From an uncultured Eubacteriales bacterium (lineage in GTDB: Bacteria > Bacillota_A > Clostridia > Oscillospirales > Acutalibacteraceae), in assembly GCA_934454005.1 (NCBI GenBank), contig CAKSGI010000077.1, forward strand, positions 1-7,812: DNA of 7,812 bases, read 5' to 3'. This document shows positions 6,263 through 7,812 of this stretch, piece after piece. A program made the position numbers and the translations under genes. Within the stretch, counting starts at the first letter, position 1, and every line of letters begins with the position of its first letter. Under the pieces are notes generated by a model. That model was not told the origin of the DNA, made no database searches, and worked only from the letters and a program-made list of their open reading frames with translations.

Positions 6263-7795
6263 TTACATTGGTATTAATAGCATCCCCCTTTTTGTTAAAA
6301 CATCTTCAGTTATATTGTTTTCTTGTTTTATTAAATCAACAGATGTACAATAACTCCTTGCTATATCCCAAATACTTTCTCCTTTATCTGCATAATATAT
6401 CGTAAGCGATGCATCTTTTTCTTTAGGGTTATCCTCATCTGCCGATATTTCATCTATTACTTTAAAATTCTCCATTGATGTAGCTATTGCTTTTAAACTT
6501 ATTTCACTTTTTATTTCTACCGAATTTTTAGTATTTATCCTAAACGTCATAGATTTCAACATAGGTTCAACATCACAAGTTGTGTTTTCACCACTGCAAT
6601 TCCAATCTTTTTTATGTTCAAAGTCTACCATTCTCTCGGTATAGAATGGTTCTCCTTTATCATCAATAGCTAAAATACATATATTCATTTTTCCTTTAAA
6701 GTTTATTTTATCTTCTTCACATCTCGCACTAGCTGATATAACTTCGTTAAATACATCTATTATTTCAGATATTCCTTCTGAAGATACTTCAACATCACTT
6801 TTATCAGTATAATTATCAGATATAACTTCTACAAATCTAGGTGCAGATGTTTGTTTATGATTGATATTTAAATTGTATTTTGTTGAATATACATCAGATA
6901 CAATTTGTAGTTCTTTTTTCTCATAAGCTGTTACCATTACAGCAAATTTTATGTCTATAGATAATAATTCCTCTTCACTAAGTGAATCTGACTTCGGCCT
7001 AATATCGTTGCTTAAAATTTCTACTCTTATGTCGCACAAACTGTCCTCATCTACACCAGGAACATCTACAATTTGACTAATTGGTACCGTATATTCTGCA
7101 GATTCTATATTTCCTGTATCAATATCACTTAAATATAAAATTTTTATAAATGCATCTGCTTTAATTATTATTTTATTAGCTATTGCTTTTATATCACTCA
7201 ATTCTATTGATATATTACTTTTTATTATACTTTCTATTTTGGGGTTAGAAGACCCTATTTCTACCGTTTCATTCACAGAAAACTGTTGATTTCCTGTCCC
7301 AACAATACTACTTACTAACCTATCCTCTTTTTTCTGCTGAATATCTTCTGCATCTACACTATTTACTATCTCTTGATCAATCTTACTGCACACTTTAGCG
7401 CAAACAGAAAATGCTCCATGAATATCTAATCTTCTTGGGCTTATAGCCCTACAATTCATATATTCAACCTTAACTTTTGTAAATGCCATTGCATTTTCAA
7501 CCTGAGAATCAAAATTAAATGATAAAGAAAATGGTTCTTTGTATTCACAGCATCTAATTGTATTTTTTATTGCATCAACATAGATCAATTTTATAATTGC
7601 ATTACCATCCACATCTAATCGATCTGCAGTTAAATTTTTTACATTTATCTGTGGATAAACCTGACATTTAAGTATTCTTCTAATATCTGGACAATAATCA
7701 GGTAAACTAAAATCTAAGTCTATAGACTGTTCCTGACATCCGTCAAACAAAACTTCATTTGTAGAAATATTATCCTTATTCATACTATAGTTCAT
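6263..7795 (-). CDS. sipL: SipL-like SpoIVA-binding coat protein: three SPOCS (DUF3794) repeats plus LysM
   Basis: A 510-residue spore coat morphogenetic protein of the clostridial SipL type, the functional counterpart of SpoVID. In Clostridioides difficile SipL binds SpoIVA and is needed for the coat to encase the forespore. The start shows the SPOCS motif LPDYCPDIRRILKC (31-44). SPOCS-like repeats occupy roughly 35-120, 185-275 and 330-425. A linker rich in Asp, Glu and Lys (449-462) precedes a LysM domain at about 464-510 with YADKGESIWDIARSY (468-482) and the end GMLLIPM. There is no signal peptide, as expected for a mother-cell cytosolic protein. In C. difficile the LysM domain carries the SpoIVA contact; Trp476 here sits in the corresponding helix. 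The ATG at 7795 has AAGGAG (7807-7812) 11 bases upstream at the window edge; the ATG at 7783 has none. The gene is complete, but its promoter is outside the window. Confidence 0.9.
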   Translation of the reverse strand: MNYSMNKDNISTNEVLFDGCQEQSIDLDFSLPDYCPDIRRILKCQVYPQINVKNLTADRLDVDGNAIIKLIYVDAIKNTIRCCEYKEPFSLSFNFDSQVENAMAFTKVKVEYMNCRAISPRRLDIHGAFSVCAKVCSKIDQEIVNSVDAEDIQQKKEDRLVSSIVGTGNQQFSVNETVEIGSSNPKIESIIKSNISIELSDIKAIANKIIIKADAFIKILYLSDIDTGNIESAEYTVPISQIVDVPGVDEDSLCDIRVEILSNDIRPKSDSLSEEELLSIDIKFAVMVTAYEKKELQIVSDVYSTKYNLNINHKQTSAPRFVEVISDNYTDKSDVEVSSEGISEIIDVFNEVISASARCEEDKINFKGKMNICILAIDDKGEPFYTERMVDFEHKKDWNCSGENTTCDVEPMLKSMTFRINTKNSVEIKSEISLKAIATSMENFKVIDEISADEDNPKEKDASLTIYYADKGESIWDIARSYCTSVDLIKQENNITEDVLTKRGMLLIPM

Positions 7796-7812
7796 ATAGA
7801 TACTCTCTCCTT

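Overview
The window is strongly AT-rich DNA from an endospore-forming member of the Clostridia. The two sporulation genes are the main evidence: spoIVA, and a three-repeat SPOCS (DUF3794) plus LysM protein of the SipL type, which is the clostridial counterpart of Bacillus SpoVID. Strong GGAGG ribosome sites and TTGACA/TATAAT promoters also fit a Firmicute. The species cannot be named from this sequence.

All six genes lie on the minus strand, so transcription runs from high to low coordinates. In that order: (1) a SipL-like protein (7795-6263) followed after 67 bp by spoIVA (6195-4717), apparently one operon for anchoring the basal spore coat, ended by a clear hairpin terminator at about 4585-4616. 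(2) A CatB/Vat-type O-acetyltransferase (4447-3803) with its own extended -10 promoter and a terminator-like element. (3) A sodium:alanine (AGCS) symporter (3568-2162) with its own promoter and a GC-rich terminator at 1987-2021. (4) A glutamate-transporter-fold (SDF/DAACS) symporter (1789-608) with a near-consensus promoter and an operator-like dyad over the predicted transcription start. (5) A small YerC/YecD-type TrpR-related DNA-binding protein (321-22) with its own promoter.

Only the first pair works together in an obvious way: SipL-like proteins bind SpoIVA, and the SpoIVA ATPase polymerises on the forespore surface. The two amino-acid symporters are adjacent but separately promoted and may share a nutritional role. 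The acetyltransferase and the YerC-like regulator look like single-gene units.

Gene-free stretches are short. The longest, 1790-2161, holds a promoter, an operator-like dyad, a direct repeat and a terminator. I found no tRNA, rRNA, CRISPR array, insertion sequence or phage gene, and no convincing undescribed multi-gene system. The most interesting points are the sipL-spoIVA linkage, the non-canonical substrate and cation residues of the SDF symporter with its dyad-controlled promoter, and two related hairpin elements in separate intergenic regions.
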